Shown here in pieces: positions 9,076-18,250 of a stretch of 64,000 nt of DNA. How positions within the stretch are numbered: the first letter of the stretch is position 1; every line of letters starts with the position of its first letter. The position numbers and the translations under genes are program-made. Source of the stretch: Bradyrhizobium sp. WSM1417 (GTDB lineage: Bacteria; Pseudomonadota; Alphaproteobacteria; Rhizobiales; Xanthobacteraceae). The notes beneath the pieces were generated by a model. That model was not told where the DNA came from. It did no database searches and saw only the letters and a program-made list of their open reading frames with translations. The DNA lies in assembly GCF_000515415.1 (NCBI RefSeq), contig NZ_KI911783.1:5753831-5817830 (forward strand), given 5' to 3'.

Positions 9076-9417
9076 TTAGCTGCGCTTCTCCATCGTCGCC
9101 GGCTTGGTCACGTCCGGCTGCGTCGTCAGCGACTTCTTCGCGGACAGATGCTTGTGGTGGTGGCGATGCGTGCGCACGGTCTTGTGCGCGTCCGGTGTGA
9201 CCGCGGCGTTGGCGTTCATCGCCTTCGACTTGGCATCCACCTTGGCGTCGGCCTTGAGGCCGGCGTCGGGTTTCGCGGCGGTGGTGGACACCTTGGTCTG
9301 GGCCTGGTCCGCCTTGATCACCGGCGTGGTCGTGGTGGTCTTGCCGACCTCGGCTGCGAAGGCCGGGGCTGCGATCACGGAAGCTGCAAGCAAGGCTGCG
9401 GAAATGAGCTTCAACAT
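9076..9417 (-). CDS. Exported Lys/Thr/His-rich low-complexity protein (113 aa)
   Basis: A signal peptide (MLKLISAALLAASVIAAPAFA) is followed by a disordered, Ala/Lys/Thr-rich chain (GKTTTTTPVIKADQ, KADAKVDAKSKA) and a His-rich cluster THRHHHKH. A histidine cluster in the periplasm could bind metal, but that is inference. The ATG at 9417 follows GAGGAGACC, a strong site; the longer upstream reading is not signal-like. No domain is recognised. It faces the TPR protein gene divergently across about 250 nt. Confidence 0.7.
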   Translation of the reverse strand: MLKLISAALLAASVIAAPAFAAEVGKTTTTTPVIKADQAQTKVSTTAAKPDAGLKADAKVDAKSKAMNANAAVTPDAHKTVRTHRHHHKHLSAKKSLTTQPDVTKPATMEKRS

Positions 9418-9669
9418 GGTTGGTCTCCTCTTGGAAGGATCTTGAGGCGGGCGCCCTCTCGCCAACCCTTTGATCGGAGGTTGGAGCCTAGGGGGCACGC
9501 ACTGAACCCAATCTGAAGCCCGCAGCAGGCTCCCGTTCATCTGGATGACAAGTTTGTCATCTGCCCGCAGGGCGAATAGGCCGGGATGCCGGGAATGTTT
9601 TCGCCTGATGGGTGTTCCGGTCTTTGGGCAATCGTGTAGGATCGCCACGTTCCATACCGGAGAACTTAG

Positions 9670-10212
9670 ATGCGAAAACTCTCAACGCTTCTTGTGCCGG
9701 GACTTGTCGCCATGACATTGGCGGCCGGGCCGGCTCTGACCAGCGCCTATGCCGCAGGTGGCGACACCCCCTCGTCGCCGCCGGCCTCGGACACCTCGAC
9801 CAAGAAGGGCAAGAAGAAGAGCTCCTCCATCAACGATCCCAAATTCCTTGCTGCCTATCGCACCGCCTACACCACGATCTACGACAATCACGACTACAAC
9901 GGTGCGATCGGCCAGCTGAAGTCGCTCAAGCGCGACGACGTCGCCGACGTCGCCAATCTGATCGGCTACTCCTATCGCAAGCTCGGCGACTACCAGTCGT
10001 CGAAAGTTTATTACGAGCTGGCGCTGAAGGACGATCCGAACCACGTCCGCACCTGGCAGTATTATGGCCTCTGGCAGCTCGAGCAGGGCAACCGCGAGCA
10101 GGCGCAGTATCACCTCAACAAGCTCGCCTCGCTCGCCGGCACCGACAGCTCCGAATATCGTTCGCTCGCCGCCGCGCTCGACAAGCCGACCGGAGCGACT
10201 CTCGTCTATTAA
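9670..10212 (+). CDS. Exported TPR-repeat protein (180 aa)
   Basis: A signal peptide ends near ALTSAYA. A lysine-rich linker (TKKGKKKSSS) follows, then about three tetratricopeptide helices pairs: YDNHDYNGAIGQLKSL, VANLIGYSYRKLGDYQSSKVYYELAL and WQYYGLWQLEQGNREQAQYHLNKL. TPR domains mediate protein-protein contacts, so this is probably a small periplasmic adaptor. GGAGA precedes the ATG at 9670. It is monocistronic and followed by a strong hairpin at 10238. Confidence 0.85.
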   Translation: MRKLSTLLVPGLVAMTLAAGPALTSAYAAGGDTPSSPPASDTSTKKGKKKSSSINDPKFLAAYRTAYTTIYDNHDYNGAIGQLKSLKRDDVADVANLIGYSYRKLGDYQSSKVYYELALKDDPNHVRTWQYYGLWQLEQGNREQAQYHLNKLASLAGTDSSEYRSLAAALDKPTGATLVY

Positions 10213-10237
10213 GAACATCGCATCTCCGAATGGGACG

Positions 10238-10267
10238 AACGGGCACAACCTCAGGGTTGTGCCCGTT
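10238..10267 (+). terminator. Strong hairpin terminator after the TPR gene
   Basis: A perfect 13-bp inverted repeat (AACGGGCACAACC / GGTTGTGCCCGTT) with a TCAG loop starts 26 nt after the stop. A T-rich stretch (CTGCGTTCTCGGTT) follows. Confidence 0.75.
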
Positions 10268-10320
10268 CTGCGTTCTCGGTTAGCTTGCCCACCAATCCTC
10301 CCCTCGCAAATCGGTGCGCA

Positions 10321-11709
10321 ATGGACAATTGGCTGCGATCCGCAATCGACTACATCGGCTCCTGGATCGAATTCCAGCACACCACAATCCAGCAGCCGGG
10401 CGTCGTCATCGCGTTCGCCCATCGCGGCGAAATCGTTGCCGAGCATGCGTTCGGCCTCGCCAATCTCGACACCGGCGAGAAGCTCACCCCGCGCCACCGC
10501 TTCCGCATCGCCTCGCACTCGAAGAGCTTTACCGCGGCCGGCATCATGAAGCTGCGCGAGCAGCGCAAGCTCCGGCTCGACGATCCCATTGGCCAATATG
10601 TCGCCGGCCTGCATCCGCGCGTCGCCGAAACGACGATCGCGCAAGTGCTGTCGCACAGCGCAGGACTGACGCGCGACGGCGCCGATTCCGGCCAGTTCAT
10701 CGACAGCCGTCCCTATCTCGACGCGAGCGAGCTGCTCGCGGAATTGAAGCTGCCGACCGTAATCGAGCCGGGCACACGCTTCAAATATTCCAATCACGGT
10801 TTTGGCTTGCTCGGTCTCGTCATCGAGGCCGTGACCAAGGAGCCTTACCGCGCCTGGATGAAGCGCGAGATCATCGAACCCACGGGCCTGCGCGAGACCG
10901 AGCCGGACGCGCCGCTTCCCAAAGGTGCGCCGTTCGCGCGCGGCCACACACGAAGGGTGCCGTACGGGGAGCGATGCGTGATCCCCGGCGACAATCCCAC
11001 CCACGCGATGGCCTCCGCCACGGGCTTCGCCGCCACCGCCGCCGACACGGCGCGCTTCTTCGCGCAGCTCGCGCCCAATGCGAAAAAGAGCGTGCTATCG
11101 GCCGCAAGTCGCCGCGAAATGACGCGGCATCATTGGCGCATCCCGCAGAGTTTCGAGGGCTATTACGGCTTGGGTATCAACGCCGGCAAGCTCGACGGTT
11201 GGGACTGGTTCGGCCATGGCGGCCACTTCCAGGGCTACATCTCCCGGACCTGCTCCATCCCCGCCTGCGAGCTCGCGATCAGCATCATCAGCAACTCCAT
11301 CGACGGCGCGGCGCCGTTCTGGATGGACGGCGCGATGCAGATCCTGCGCGTCTTCCAGACCCGTGGAGCACCCGACCGCCGCGTGCGCGACTGGACCGGG
11401 CGCTGGTGGACGATCTGGGGCGCGACCGATCTGGTGCCCGCGGGCAACCGCGTGCTGGTCGCCAATCCCCAGTTGAACAACCCGTTCATGGATGCCGGCG
11501 AGATCGAGGTCACCGGCCGTGACACCGGCAAGCTCGCCTGGGCCGCCGGCCATTCCAGCCACGGCGAGCCGGTGCGCCGCGTCCGCAACAAGCGCGGCAA
11601 GGTCAGCGACGTCTGGATCGCGGGCGCCAATATCAAGCCTGCGGCCGTCGTGGCCCGCGAGATCGCGCGGAGATACAAGCCGCGCAAGCGACGGTCTACT
11701 CCCGAATGA
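10321..11709 (+). CDS. Serine hydrolase of the beta-lactamase/penicillin-binding fold
   Basis: A 462-residue enzyme with the class C/D-peptidase active site: S65-H-S-K68 (SxxK), Y156-S-N158 (YxN) and H299-G-G301 (KTG equivalent). Such proteins are esterases, D-aminopeptidases or beta-lactamase-like enzymes; the substrate is not predictable here. No clear signal peptide is seen from the ATG at 10321, so it may be cytoplasmic. An in-frame TTG at 10285 is possible but has no ribosome site. Its last 14 nt overlap the 3' end of the convergent peptidase gene. After about residue 350 a separate C-terminal beta domain is likely. Confidence 0.85.
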   Translation: MDNWLRSAIDYIGSWIEFQHTTIQQPGVVIAFAHRGEIVAEHAFGLANLDTGEKLTPRHRFRIASHSKSFTAAGIMKLREQRKLRLDDPIGQYVAGLHPRVAETTIAQVLSHSAGLTRDGADSGQFIDSRPYLDASELLAELKLPTVIEPGTRFKYSNHGFGLLGLVIEAVTKEPYRAWMKREIIEPTGLRETEPDAPLPKGAPFARGHTRRVPYGERCVIPGDNPTHAMASATGFAATAADTARFFAQLAPNAKKSVLSAASRREMTRHHWRIPQSFEGYYGLGINAGKLDGWDWFGHGGHFQGYISRTCSIPACELAISIISNSIDGAAPFWMDGAMQILRVFQTRGAPDRRVRDWTGRWWTIWGATDLVPAGNRVLVANPQLNNPFMDAGEIEVTGRDTGKLAWAAGHSSHGEPVRRVRNKRGKVSDVWIAGANIKPAAVVAREIARRYKPRKRRSTPE

Positions 11710-13261
11710 GAGTCTCGACCTCGCTCCGAAGGGCCTGGCGCGAGCCGTCGCGCGAATAGAACATGTGGCCGCCGGGATAGACCACGAACTTGACCCGCTG
11801 TGTTGCGAAGGCTGGCAACTGGTCGAGCACCCGCTTCGATCCGAAATAGGGCGTGGCGAGATCGAACAGGCCGTGCGCGACCAGCACGTTCAGCTTCGCA
11901 TCCGTGGCGAGGATCTGGCGCAGCTCGGAGACCGACTGCGGCGGGTTGATGCCGCGGCCGAAATCCCAGTGGCCTTCGATGGCGCCGTTCAACACCTCGT
12001 AGGAGCCGTCTGGCCGCCAGTTGAGCTTGTGTGTCAACAGGTCAACCGCAGCACTCGTCAGCGGCGCTTGCAGCGCATCGCCGGAGGGATCACCGAACCG
12101 CGAGCTGCTCGAATCCGGATAGGGATCGAAGCCGCGTACCGAGCCATCGTAGCGCCCCGTCACCTTGCCGTTCTTGCGGTCGAATTCGCGGCGGAATTCG
12201 CCGACGTCGAAGCGGCCGGCAAGCCGGCGGCTCACCGCCTGGTCGATGCCGGTGAGCTCGGCGACCTTGTCGGCAAGACGATTGGTGGCCTCCTTGTCCG
12301 CCTCGCCCTTGACGAGATCGGCCAGGAATTCGCCGCGCGCGTAAGCCTCGACGTCGGCGAGATCGGCGCGCTTGACCGGGCCTTTCGCCTCACGCGCCGC
12401 CGCGACATAGCTCGGCAGCGTCGCGACATATTGCAGGAGGCTGGTGCCGGTGAACTCGCGAAAGTCGAGGAGCGGCGACACCAGGATCAATCCCCTGACG
12501 CCGACGCCGTGCTGGAGCTGCAACTGGCGCACCACCTTCGGCCCGCGAATGCCGCCATAGCTTTCGCCGGCGACGTATTTTGGCGAGGTCAGCCGGTCGT
12601 GCTTCTCGAGCCAGCGGCGGATCACCAACGCGATCGAATTGACGTCGCCGTCGACGGAGTAGAACGATTTGCGCGCGTCATCGCCGGTCGCGACGAAGCG
12701 GCTGTAGCCGGTGCTGACGGGATCGATGAAGACGAGATCGGTGAAATCGAGCCAGGTCTCCGCATTCGGCTTCACCTCAGGCGAGGCGGACGGCGACAGC
12801 GCTTCGCCATCGAGCGGCAGCCGCCACGGCCCGGCCGCGCCGAACTGAAGCCATGCCGAGGACGCACCGGGCCCGCCATTGAACAAGAACGTCACGGGGC
12901 GCGTCGCCCGGTCGGCGCCATCGAGCTCATAGGATGTATAGGCGATGTCGGCCACCGGCTCGCCCTTGCCGTCGAACACGCGGATCGATCCGGCGGTCGC
13001 TGCGAAATTGAGGGTGCGGCCGGGAAGATCGAGCGTCTGCTTCGTGGTCGAATCCGACGGAAGACGGTGCGGCTCGGCGGCTGACGATGAATTCTGCGAC
13101 GCGCTTTGTGCGCCGCCGCGACCGCCCTTCTGTCCGGCTGCTGCCACCGCCTCGGCGCGTGGCTGCGGCGGATCGTCGGCGCGCGCCAATCCTGCGAGCG
13201 CGAATGCCGACACCGCCAGCACCAGGGTCGCGCGGCGGAGCGCCGGCATATTCGTGGCCAT
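11696..13261 (-). CDS. Exported serine carboxypeptidase-like protein (peptidase family S10)
   Basis: A 521-residue alpha/beta-hydrolase peptidase. A signal peptide (residues 1-28) precedes a low-complexity linker (residues 31-68). The S10 hallmarks follow: [13 protein letters not shown] for the oxyanion hole and substrate carboxylate, catalytic S234 in GESYGG, D467 in [10 protein letters not shown] and H499 in GGHMFY. Length and motif spacing match bacterial S10 proteins. AGGGAGAA precedes the ATG at 13261. It probably trims peptides in the periplasm. It converges on the serine hydrolase gene with a 14-nt overlap of coding ends. Confidence 0.92.
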   Translation of the reverse strand: MATNMPALRRATLVLAVSAFALAGLARADDPPQPRAEAVAAAGQKGGRGGAQSASQNSSSAAEPHRLPSDSTTKQTLDLPGRTLNFAATAGSIRVFDGKGEPVADIAYTSYELDGADRATRPVTFLFNGGPGASSAWLQFGAAGPWRLPLDGEALSPSASPEVKPNAETWLDFTDLVFIDPVSTGYSRFVATGDDARKSFYSVDGDVNSIALVIRRWLEKHDRLTSPKYVAGESYGGIRGPKVVRQLQLQHGVGVRGLILVSPLLDFREFTGTSLLQYVATLPSYVAAAREAKGPVKRADLADVEAYARGEFLADLVKGEADKEATNRLADKVAELTGIDQAVSRRLAGRFDVGEFRREFDRKNGKVTGRYDGSVRGFDPYPDSSSSRFGDPSGDALQAPLTSAAVDLLTHKLNWRPDGSYEVLNGAIEGHWDFGRGINPPQSVSELRQILATDAKLNVLVAHGLFDLATPYFGSKRVLDQLPAFATQRVKFVVYPGGHMFYSRDGSRQALRSEVETLIRE

Positions 13262-13516
13262 GATTGTTCTCCCTGCCCGGCGACGACCGCCGGTGCGGAC
13301 CGCAAGGCTAGCGCGGAATTGCGACGGTTTGGGGGATCATGGCTCCAGCGGCGCCTGAAGAGCCCGGTTGGGCACAAATCAAGCCGGTTTCGTGCTCAAA
13401 TCGGAATGGGCAGTTGCCGGTCTGCTGTGAAGGGCGGTCATCCTCGACAATCGGGGTCGAGATCGTTAGACGAGCCCGGCGGAACTTTCTCCAGCCAGCG
13501 GCCCTGCCCGGAAGCC

Positions 13517-14296
13517 ATGACCAAGCCAGCGCGATACGACCGGATCGCCTTCGTCGCCAGCCCGAGCAGCGAGGCGCAAGCCGCCTTTGGCCAGCTCACC
13601 AGGGACTTCGGCAATTGCGATCCGAAGGACGCCGACATCGTGGTCGCGCTCGGCGGCGACGGGCTCATGCTCCAGACGCTGCATCAGCACATGCATACGG
13701 GCAAGCCGATCTACGGCATGCACCGAGGCACCGTCGGCTTCCTGATGAACGAGTACTCGACGGTCGATCTTCGGGCCCGTCTCGAGGCCGCGCAGGAATC
13801 CGAGATCCACCCGCTCCTGATGCGCGCGACCGACGCCAACGACCGCGTCCACCTGCATCACGCCATCAACGAGGTCGCCCTGTTCCGGCAGACCTACCAG
13901 GCCGCGCGCCTGCGGATCCTGATCGACGAGCGCGAGCGCATGTCCGAGCTGATCGCCGACGGCATCATGGTGGCAACGCCGGCCGGCTCGACCGCCTACA
14001 ATCTGTCCGCCCAGGGGCCGATCCTGCCGATCAACGCCGCGCTCCTCGCGCTGACGCCGATCAGCGCCTTCCGCCCACGACGCTGGCGCGGCGCGCTGCT
14101 ACCGAACACGGCTTATGTCGTGATCGAGGTGCTGGAGGGCGACAAGCGTCCCGTGGCGGCGGTCGCCGACCATGACGAGGTGCGCGACGTCCGCCGCGTC
14201 GAGGTGCTGTCCGACAGGACCATCTCGATGCGCATGCTGTTCGATCCCGGTCACAGCCTGGAAGAGCGCATTCTGCGCGAGCAGTTCGGCTCCTGA
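13517..14296 (+). CDS. nadK: NAD kinase
   Basis: A 259-residue cytosolic enzyme that phosphorylates NAD+ to NADP+. The GGDG signature is at residues 46-49 ([12 protein letters not shown]). The conserved NE of the substrate site is in HAINEVAL, and the glycine-rich [19 protein letters not shown] segment binds the nucleotide. Length is normal for alphaproteobacterial NadK. The ATG at 13517 follows GGA closely and gives the family N-terminus; a longer upstream reading is not supported. It is divergent from the S10 peptidase gene across 255 nt and sits upstream of the receiver gene. Confidence 0.95.
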   Translation: MTKPARYDRIAFVASPSSEAQAAFGQLTRDFGNCDPKDADIVVALGGDGLMLQTLHQHMHTGKPIYGMHRGTVGFLMNEYSTVDLRARLEAAQESEIHPLLMRATDANDRVHLHHAINEVALFRQTYQAARLRILIDERERMSELIADGIMVATPAGSTAYNLSAQGPILPINAALLALTPISAFRPRRWRGALLPNTAYVVIEVLEGDKRPVAAVADHDEVRDVRRVEVLSDRTISMRMLFDPGHSLEERILREQFGS

Positions 14297-14384
14297 GCCG
14301 CCTCGCCGGACTGCCGATCGCAACCCTTCATTAACCCCCGGCGAGATATGGTTAACGAAAGTTGACCGCTCCGGCCCGGGCTCC

Positions 14385-14930
14385 ATGTTCCGCATCGATT
14401 TCAACAAGCTGCGTTTCCTCGTCTGCGACGACAATCCGCACATGCGCCGCATCCTGCGAACGCTGCTGCATTCCTTTGGCGCGCGTGAAGTCTACGAGGC
14501 CGAGGACGGCGCCACGGCGCTGGAAATGTACAGCCATTACGTGCCCGACATCGTCATCACCGACTGGGCGATGCCGATCTTCGATGGGCTCGAGCTGGCG
14601 CAGATGATCCGCCAGCCGGAATCCAAGGGCAATCCTTACGCGCCGATCATCATGCTGACCGGCCATTCCGAGAAGCGCCGCGTCACGGTGGCGCGCGACG
14701 CCGGCGTCACCGAATTCCTGGCCAAGCCGATCTCGGCCAAAGGGCTCTACCAGCGCATCCTCAACGTGGTCGCCAGTCCCCGCCCCTTCATCAAGACCAA
14801 GACCTATTTCGGCCCGGACCGGCGCCGCAACATCAACTCCGCCTATATGGGCCCCGAGCGTCGCGTCGGCGAAAAGCACGAGGTGCTGCAACAGCCCTCG
14901 CTGCTCGACAAGGCCCGCTCCTCCATCTAG
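14385..14930 (+). CDS. CheY-like response regulator with C-terminal tail
   Basis: A 181-residue protein. The receiver domain covers residues 8-125, with acidic D15/D16, phospho-acceptor D60 (VITDWAMP), T92 (IIMLTGHS) and K114 (EFLAKPIS). After the receiver is a 55-residue basic tail carrying FGPDRRR and MGPERR, not a DNA-binding domain. This marks a family of alphaproteobacterial single-domain regulators. It is followed after 31 nt by an Hpt protein, its likely phospho-donor or acceptor. The start at 14385 gives MFRIDFNKLRFLVCDDN with the receiver directly following. Confidence 0.92.
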   Translation: MFRIDFNKLRFLVCDDNPHMRRILRTLLHSFGAREVYEAEDGATALEMYSHYVPDIVITDWAMPIFDGLELAQMIRQPESKGNPYAPIIMLTGHSEKRRVTVARDAGVTEFLAKPISAKGLYQRILNVVASPRPFIKTKTYFGPDRRRNINSAYMGPERRVGEKHEVLQQPSLLDKARSSI

Positions 14931-14961
14931 CGCAACGTCTCTCACGATCGAGGCCGATATC

Positions 14962-15540
14962 ATGGCGAAGAACAGCGCAAGAGACATCGAGATCACGGCC
15001 TTCGCCACGCATCAAATCATCACGCAGCCCAACCCACTGCGGTCGGTCCTACGCCGCGTCGAAGACAAGGACATGGACGATCCGGTCGGCCGCGCCGAAC
15101 AGGCGCTCGCGGGCCTCGCCGGCGAGTTCAAGGACTGGATGGCGACCGAGATCAACCGGCTGTCGGCCGCCTACGTCGCCATCCGGCACGACGGCTTCAC
15201 CAAGGACAGGCGCGACGAGTTGTTTCGAGCCGCGCACGACATCAAGGGTGATGCTGCAACCTTCGGCTATCCGGCGGCAGCGGGCGTAGCGGAGAGCCTG
15301 TGCCGCGTCATCGAGCACGCGCCCGATCTCGAGAAGGTTCCGGCCGAGCTGTTCACGCACCACATCAATGCCATCCTCGCCATCGTGCACGAGAACACCA
15401 AACTCGACAGCATCAGCGTCTCCGCCGAGTTGAGCCGACGCCTGCGCAAGGTCGCCGACGACTATCTTGCCGACGCCAACCGCGACCGCCCCGAGCATCT
15501 CGAGGTCATCCTGGCGCCGAGCATCGCGCCGGCGGGGTAG
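14962..15540 (+). CDS. Hpt-domain phosphotransfer protein
   Basis: A 192-residue protein with a histidine phosphotransfer signature, FRAAHDIKGDAATFGYP; H92 is the probable phosphorylated residue. The rest is mainly helical, as in four-helix Hpt bundles. GAGG lies upstream of the ATG at 14962. It is 31 nt behind the CheY-like gene and should be in one transcript with it. An orphan hybrid kinase elsewhere may feed the pair. The first 40 residues are a less conserved extension. A palindromic repeat begins just after its stop. Confidence 0.85.
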   Translation: MAKNSARDIEITAFATHQIITQPNPLRSVLRRVEDKDMDDPVGRAEQALAGLAGEFKDWMATEINRLSAAYVAIRHDGFTKDRRDELFRAAHDIKGDAATFGYPAAAGVAESLCRVIEHAPDLEKVPAELFTHHINAILAIVHENTKLDSISVSAELSRRLRKVADDYLADANRDRPEHLEVILAPSIAPAG

Positions 15541-15552
15541 CTCTTTCCTTTC

Positions 15553-15630
15553 GTCATTGCGAGCGCAGCGAAGCAATCCAGACCGTCCCCGCGGAGGGAT
15601 TCTGGATTGCTTCGCTACGCTCGCAATGAC
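15553..15630. repeat. Palindromic intergenic repeat, copy 1
   Basis: Two 30-nt arms (starting GTCATTGCGAGCGCAGCGAA and TCTGGATTGCTTCGCTACGC) are reverse complements with one mismatch and flank an 18-nt loop. A second copy is at 32966-33043. It lies between two convergent genes and could also act as a transcript end. I recall this element as common in Bradyrhizobium and Rhodopseudomonas genomes. Confidence 0.9.
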
Positions 15631-15670
15631 GGAGTTTGCGGTTTCGACCTGCTCTATCTCGGATATCGAA

Positions 15671-16846
15671 TTAGGCCGCGATCAGATCGTCATAGACCGG
15701 ATAAACCGCCTCCTCCGCGACCAGCTCGTCGCAGAACAGCCTTGCCTCTTCGCGCGCGGATTCGGTGGCGAAGCGGCGCAGCAGGACCATCAGCGGCTCG
15801 GTCGCGCCGCGGTCGGTCTCGCAATGGGTGAGCACGCGCTCGACCATGCGGCGGCGCAGCCGCGCCGCATTGTCGTCGCTGTCGACGAAGCCTTGCTCGT
15901 GGCAAGCATCGAGGGCGACCTGGAAGGCCGCAAACGTCGCCTCGGGAAGCCCGGCGCGGCGGAGCAGCGCCTGCAGGCTGTTGCCGCCGCGATCGTGCAG
16001 CAGCGCGGATACGCGCGTCCGCGGCAGCTCGGCGAGTTCGGCCAGCGCCGCATCGAACAGGTCCAGATTGCTCGACAACAGCGCGCGCAGAATGAGACCC
16101 GCGGTGAGCTGGCCGGTGATGCGCAGGTGCCGAACAAGCCCTTCCATGTCTTCGCCGCGCGAGCGCGCCGCGATGTTCATGGTGGAGCGGTCGCGCGCCT
16201 CGGTCGCGATGCGCTCGGCGCGATCAGCAGTCAGCCAGTTCCGGGCGACGACGAATTGAGCCAGCGTCTCCGAGAGTTTTGCCACCAGCGCGGCGCGCGT
16301 TGCGGACGGCAGATCCTCCAGCACCAGCATCGCCTCGCGGATCGCGGCGAGATGGCCGTGACGCTCGACGATGCGATCCCAGGAGAATGGCGCAAGCTCG
16401 GCATGAGAATTTTCGATCAGCTCGAGCGCTGCGGCCGCACAGCCGACTTCGGCAATGGCGGCGCAGACCGATACCGGCAGCGCGATGCGGCGGGCGACCG
16501 CGCACTGCACCTCGTCGTTGCCGGTCGCGACGATGTCGACCAGATCGGCGTCGATCAGCAGCGGAGAATGTTCGAGCACGGGCAACGCGACGGTCGGCTG
16601 GTCCGCCGACAGCGCCCGCACGATCGACGCCGGCGCCTCGGAACTGCGCGCAAACGCCTCGGCCATCGCCTGCCGCACCAGCGGCGAGGGATCGTCGAGC
16701 AGCATCAGAAGCGCGCCTTCAGCGGCAATACGGTCGTCATGGGAAAGGTCTGAGATCAGCCAGGCCCGGGCCAGCGCCCGCGTCGCCTCGGCCCGCTCGC
16801 CAGCGGGCGCCGTCCTGATCCAATTGATGAACTGCCGAACAATCAT
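15671..16846 (-). CDS. DUF2336-type HEAT-like helical repeat protein
   Basis: A 391-residue, almost wholly helical protein with alanine/leucine-rich alpha-alpha repeats (DDRIAAEGALLMLLDDPSPLVRQAMAEAFARS, then VLEHSPLL and HGHLAAIREAMLVLEDL). This matches the alphaproteobacterial DUF2336 family, which often neighbours two-component or c-di-GMP genes. GGAAGC precedes the ATG at 16846. It is convergent with the receiver-Hpt pair, separated by the palindromic repeat. A scaffold role in signalling is inference from this context. Confidence 0.8.
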   Translation of the reverse strand: MIVRQFINWIRTAPAGERAEATRALARAWLISDLSHDDRIAAEGALLMLLDDPSPLVRQAMAEAFARSSEAPASIVRALSADQPTVALPVLEHSPLLIDADLVDIVATGNDEVQCAVARRIALPVSVCAAIAEVGCAAAALELIENSHAELAPFSWDRIVERHGHLAAIREAMLVLEDLPSATRAALVAKLSETLAQFVVARNWLTADRAERIATEARDRSTMNIAARSRGEDMEGLVRHLRITGQLTAGLILRALLSSNLDLFDAALAELAELPRTRVSALLHDRGGNSLQALLRRAGLPEATFAAFQVALDACHEQGFVDSDDNAARLRRRMVERVLTHCETDRGATEPLMVLLRRFATESAREEARLFCDELVAEEAVYPVYDDLIAA

Positions 16847-17051
16847 GGTGCTTCCGGCTTACGCAACGAAGACGAAGCGGTGACGGCTTGTCACCTGCAA
16901 CACAAAATAAACCACGACGCTTAACAAAGCGTTCACCATAACTGGCTGGTTTTATTGACGTTTTGTTAAGGGAACAAAGGCGGCCCGTTCACGCGCCGGG
17001 ACCTGCGCGCAGCGTTCACGCTGCGACGTTTCCGAGACACGGGAGTGCGTA

Positions 17052-18125
17052 TTAGCTTGAGAACGTGCCGCTGCGATCGCTGAAAAGATCAAGCGGCCGG
17101 GGCGGCCGGTCATCGGGCGTCGCCGATGCGGCCGAGGTCGCGGGTGCGACCGTGGTCACGGGTGCGACCGTGGTCGCGGGTGCGACCGAGGTGAGCGAGG
17201 CATTGTTGCCCCACAATTTCTGCACGGTCGTCGAGACCGGCTGGGTGGTGTCGCCGGGCTGATAGATCGAGCGAAACACCGGCGTGCTCGGTGCATTGTC
17301 CGCGACCGTCATTGGCGCTGTCGCGCCGACCGGCGTCACCGCGCGCGTGTTCGGAAAGGTCTGGAGATACGCGGCATTGTCGATCAGCGGCGCGGCAGGC
17401 TGTACGCCGTTGGCGCTCGCGACCTGCGTGGTCGACGGCGTGCCGCCGTACATCGCCATCGCGCTGCGGGTGGTTTTCGAATTTGCCGCACTGGCGTAGC
17501 GTGCATCCAGCACCGAATAGACCTCGGAGACGCTGCGCGCGCGGCCGTCCTTGGCATAGAAGATCGAGCGATTGGCGGACGCCGCGTTGGGAAACAACCG
17601 CGCGCCGACCGCTTGCGGATTGTCCTCGGCATTGGCGATCAGTTTCGCGGCCCCGCCGACGCCCATGAAATGCGCCATATAGAGTTCGCTGTCGGATGGC
17701 CTGCGGCCGAGCAGGCCGGTGAGCTTGAAGCTGTTCGATTGCGTCAGCGCAGCCGCCATGCTGGAGGCGGCCTCCGGATCGTCACGCAGCTTCATGATCG
17801 AGCGCTTTATCGCGGGATCATCGACAGTGTAGGTGCCCGAAGACGTTCTGGTGATGGCGTCGGAATAGTTGCCATAACCGAGCTGGGTGCCCGCTTCCTT
17901 CACCGTGCCGAGCCAGGTCTGGTCGATGAACTGGTAGAGCCCATGCGCTGACGATGTGGTGGCACCGGCCGTGGGATCGAAATCCGATTCCATCTTGGCG
18001 GTGGTCAGCATGTACTGGAAGCTGACGCCGGTCCGGTTCGAGACCTGATTGATTGCGCCGGCGACGCGCGCCCGCGACGGATCGAGAACCGCCGTCTGTG
18101 GGGCACTGGAATTGTCGACCGACAT
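17052..18125 (-). CDS. Lytic transglycosylase-like protein (SLT domain) with repetitive C-terminus
   Basis: A 357-residue protein. Residues 20-150 form an SLT-type lysozyme fold; E46 in KMESDFDP is the probable catalytic acid, followed by SSAHGLYQFIDQTWLGTVK. The C-terminal 130 residues are Pro/Thr/Val-rich and include three 6-residue units (VAPATT / VAPVTT / VAPATS) encoded by an 18-bp tandem repeat. No classical signal peptide is seen at MSVDNSSAPQ, so export may use another route (flagellar-type or none). I preferred the ATG at 18125 because the upstream extension is not conserved-looking. It should cleave peptidoglycan glycan strands. Confidence 0.82.
   Translation of the reverse strand: MSVDNSSAPQTAVLDPSRARVAGAINQVSNRTGVSFQYMLTTAKMESDFDPTAGATTSSAHGLYQFIDQTWLGTVKEAGTQLGYGNYSDAITRTSSGTYTVDDPAIKRSIMKLRDDPEAASSMAAALTQSNSFKLTGLLGRRPSDSELYMAHFMGVGGAAKLIANAEDNPQAVGARLFPNAASANRSIFYAKDGRARSVSEVYSVLDARYASAANSKTTRSAMAMYGGTPSTTQVASANGVQPAAPLIDNAAYLQTFPNTRAVTPVGATAPMTVADNAPSTPVFRSIYQPGDTTQPVSTTVQKLWGNNASLTSVAPATTVAPVTTVAPATSAASATPDDRPPRPLDLFSDRSGTFSS
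17134..17187. repeat. Three 18-bp tandem repeats inside the transglycosylase gene
   Basis: Units at 17134-17151, 17152-17169 and 17170-17187 share GGTCRCGGGTGCGACC and differ at two positions. The length is a multiple of three, so gain or loss of units keeps frame. Confidence 0.9.
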
Positions 18126-18250
18126 GATGAAGTGCCCGCCCCGCACGGCGTTGAGTGGCGCCGGCAATTCGGCGCCCTGTCGTCTCACCGTGGGACAGGC
18201 ATGGTTAATGCGGGGTTAATTCGGGCCAGCACCTCCGCAGGACGGAAGGA

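Noticed and set aside
17134..17187. Possible CRISPR-like direct repeats
   Set aside because: The units are contiguous, in frame and without spacers. This is coding low complexity.
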